Source: Rhizobiales bacterium NRL2
Lineage (GTDB): Bacteria; Pseudomonadota; Alphaproteobacteria; Minwuiales; Minwuiaceae
Assembly: GCA_001664005.1 (NCBI GenBank)
Contig: CP016093.1
Location: forward strand, 3,059,001 to 3,123,000
Direction: 5' to 3'
DNA: 64,000 nucleotides
The notes under the pieces were generated by a model, which worked only from the letters and a program-made list of their open reading frames with translations, did no database searches and was not told the origin of the DNA. A program made the position numbers and the translations under genes. This document shows positions 62,932 to 64,000 of this stretch, one piece after another; positions within the stretch are counted from its first letter, which is position 1; each line of letters begins with the position of its first letter.

Positions 62932-63822
62932 TCAATGCACGCCGAGGCTGCCCACAAAGAGATCGTTGACCCGGTCGGCGGCGTCATAAGCCACCCAGTG
63001 GCCCGCGCCTTTGACGATCGTCGTTCGCATGGCCGGGAACTCCCGGTTGAGGCGGCCCAGGCAGGCGGCGACGTTAGGCTGCAGATAGCGGTCGCGGTCG
63101 CCAGCGATCACGTGGGCCCTGGACGCGATATCCGGCATGACGTCCAGGGTCGCCGACGAGTCGGAAATCGGCATGCCGATCAGCCGCCGGCGGCGGGACG
63201 TCAGACGGAACTGGATATCGACGGCCAATTCATCGACCTGTGAGGGAACGCCGATCATGCTGACCCCGAGGTTGTGGCGAACGACTGCGCGCTGTTCAGC
63301 AACGGAGGCCCTGTAGGGGCGGCGCAGCATCCCTTCGCTATTGTCGGCCCAGCCTGCTCCCAGGCCCGCTGGTCCCAGCAGGAATACCTGTCGGACATAT
63401 GTCCCCAGCGCCGCCGCGGCATGCGCCGTGATTACCGAACCGAGCGAGAATCCGCCGAGAACAAGGTCGCCTTCAGGCGCCAGTTTTCTGATGCCGGACA
63501 CGACAATCTCCGCCAGGCGCGGGGCGTCTACCGGCGGCGAGAGGGGATCGGAATCGCCCAGTCCGGGAAGGTCTCCAGCGATGACCTTGCCATGTTTCGA
63601 AAGAGGCCCGATGTTGCGGATCCAGTGTTCCCAAGATCCATGGCCGCCATGCAGCAGCACGATCGGTCGACCCTTTCCCCATATCCGCCAGACCATTTCG
63701 CCGTCGCCGCAGGATGTTCCGACACGCTCGGCTTCCGAACCGAGACGAGCAGGAAGTTCCTGACCGGTCGTCAAGGGCAACTCAGAGACGGCCGTCGACA
63801 GCCGGCCCCGATCCCTCGACAA
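62932..63822 (-). CDS. Alpha/beta-fold hydrolase
   Basis: Up to 296 residues. Oxyanion HG in PIVLLHGGHGSWEHWIRN, nucleophile elbow VLGGFSLGSVITAHA (Ser), acid HVIAGDRDRYLQPNVAACLG and the final His in KGAGHWVAYDAADRVND. The fold is clear, substrate unknown. The TTG at 63822 overlaps the rhodanese gene by 41 bp; a TTG at 63774 (MTTGQELPARLG) just after that gene's stop is equally good. Confidence 0.85.
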   Translation of the reverse strand: MSRDRGRLSTAVSELPLTTGQELPARLGSEAERVGTSCGDGEMVWRIWGKGRPIVLLHGGHGSWEHWIRNIGPLSKHGKVIAGDLPGLGDSDPLSPPVDAPRLAEIVVSGIRKLAPEGDLVLGGFSLGSVITAHAAAALGTYVRQVFLLGPAGLGAGWADNSEGMLRRPYRASVAEQRAVVRHNLGVSMIGVPSQVDELAVDIQFRLTSRRRRLIGMPISDSSATLDVMPDIASRAHVIAGDRDRYLQPNVAACLGRLNREFPAMRTTIVKGAGHWVAYDAADRVNDLFVGSLGVH

Positions 63823-64000
63823 GTTCCACCTCCCATTTTAGGTAACGGAGCATGCCTTCCTTGCCCTGCTTGTAGGGCGGCAACACGTAGTCGTCGCCGC
63901 CATAGGTTTCGCCCGGCTCGCCTTTTTCGATCGCGCCTCCGGCCTTCTCCCAGGCGCGCGTTCCACCGCGCAGCACGGCGACGTCGCGATAGCCCTCGGC
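63782..64000 (-). CDS. Rhodanese-like sulfurtransferase, C-terminal part
   Basis: 72 residues visible, entering from the right edge: AEGYRDVAVLRGGTRAWEKA is the last strand/helix of a rhodanese domain, followed by EPGETYGGDDYVLPPYKQGK and a tail typical of rhodanese-homology proteins of about 300 or more residues. The active-site cysteine lies outside the window. Followed directly by the hydrolase gene, so probably one operon. Confidence 0.75.
   Translation of the reverse strand, partial: AEGYRDVAVLRGGTRAWEKAGGAIEKGEPGETYGGDDYVLPPYKQGKEGMLRYLKWEVELVEGSGPAVDGRL

Overview
The window is GC-rich, roughly mid-60s percent by eye, and reads as a chromosome segment of an alphaproteobacterium. The pointers are a MucR/Ros regulator, a large serine recombinase next to DUF2924 and DUF3489 genes, System I cytochrome c maturation genes, Cox11/Sco copper chaperones and a bc1-type Rieske protein. 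Genus cannot be named from the sequence alone.

Layout. (1) 1-14.6 kb is ordinary chromosome: queG (cut by the left edge), a GST, uppP, sodC, a HAD dehalogenase, an LLM flavin oxidoreductase, a DUF1800/DUF1501 pair, a BCCT transporter plus nhaA pair, an S49 peptidase, a TrmN6-like methyltransferase, a DUF2007 gene, a polyprenyl diphosphate synthase and an intact tRNA-Pro(CGG). (2) 14.64-52.66 kb is a genomic island that starts at the 3' end of that tRNA. Its left arm holds a serine recombinase, DUF2924, DUF3489 and IS debris. Its right arm holds a COG3541 nucleotidyltransferase, DUF5681, a ParB-domain DNA methyltransferase and a MucR-like regulator. (3) The cargo, 19.4-46.7 kb, is a copper, heme and thiol maturation cluster. 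The rightward block carries a frameshifted multicopper oxidase, DUF411, CcmG/DsbE, TlpA, several Cys- or Met-rich small proteins, a second SodC, Sco, Cox11, DUF1573, DoxX, an Asp-box propeller, cytochrome c, DsbA, Rieske and CueR. Beyond an IS nest come CcdA, a VTT protein, CcmI/CcmH/CcmF (leftward), the CopA P-type ATPase, a 1-Cys peroxiredoxin, an ICMT-like methyltransferase, DUF3047 and Lgt. (4) 52.65-57.1 kb is a decayed second element: a recombinase 3' fragment that repeats the island's left end, IS remnants, a secreted protein of unknown function and a TIR-TM-TPR protein. (5) 57.4-64 kb is a metabolic locus: a second LLM monooxygenase, a TauD-type dioxygenase, an acyl-CoA ligase, a MocR regulator, an alpha/beta hydrolase and a rhodanese fragment cut by the right edge.

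How it works together. CueR (31.0 kb) probably controls the cargo. Five promoters with a MerR-type 19-bp spacer and a TTGACC/TTCCAG-N3-CTGGAA-like operator lie before the 23.5-kb gene block, ccmF, copA and lgt, plus one with no clear target. Copper would then induce efflux (CopA), periplasmic chaperones and copper enzymes, disulfide and heme-attachment functions, and lipoprotein maturation as one envelope response. Several cargo genes carry single-base frameshifts (multicopper oxidase, DsbA, VTT), so either the island is decaying or the sequence contains indel errors.
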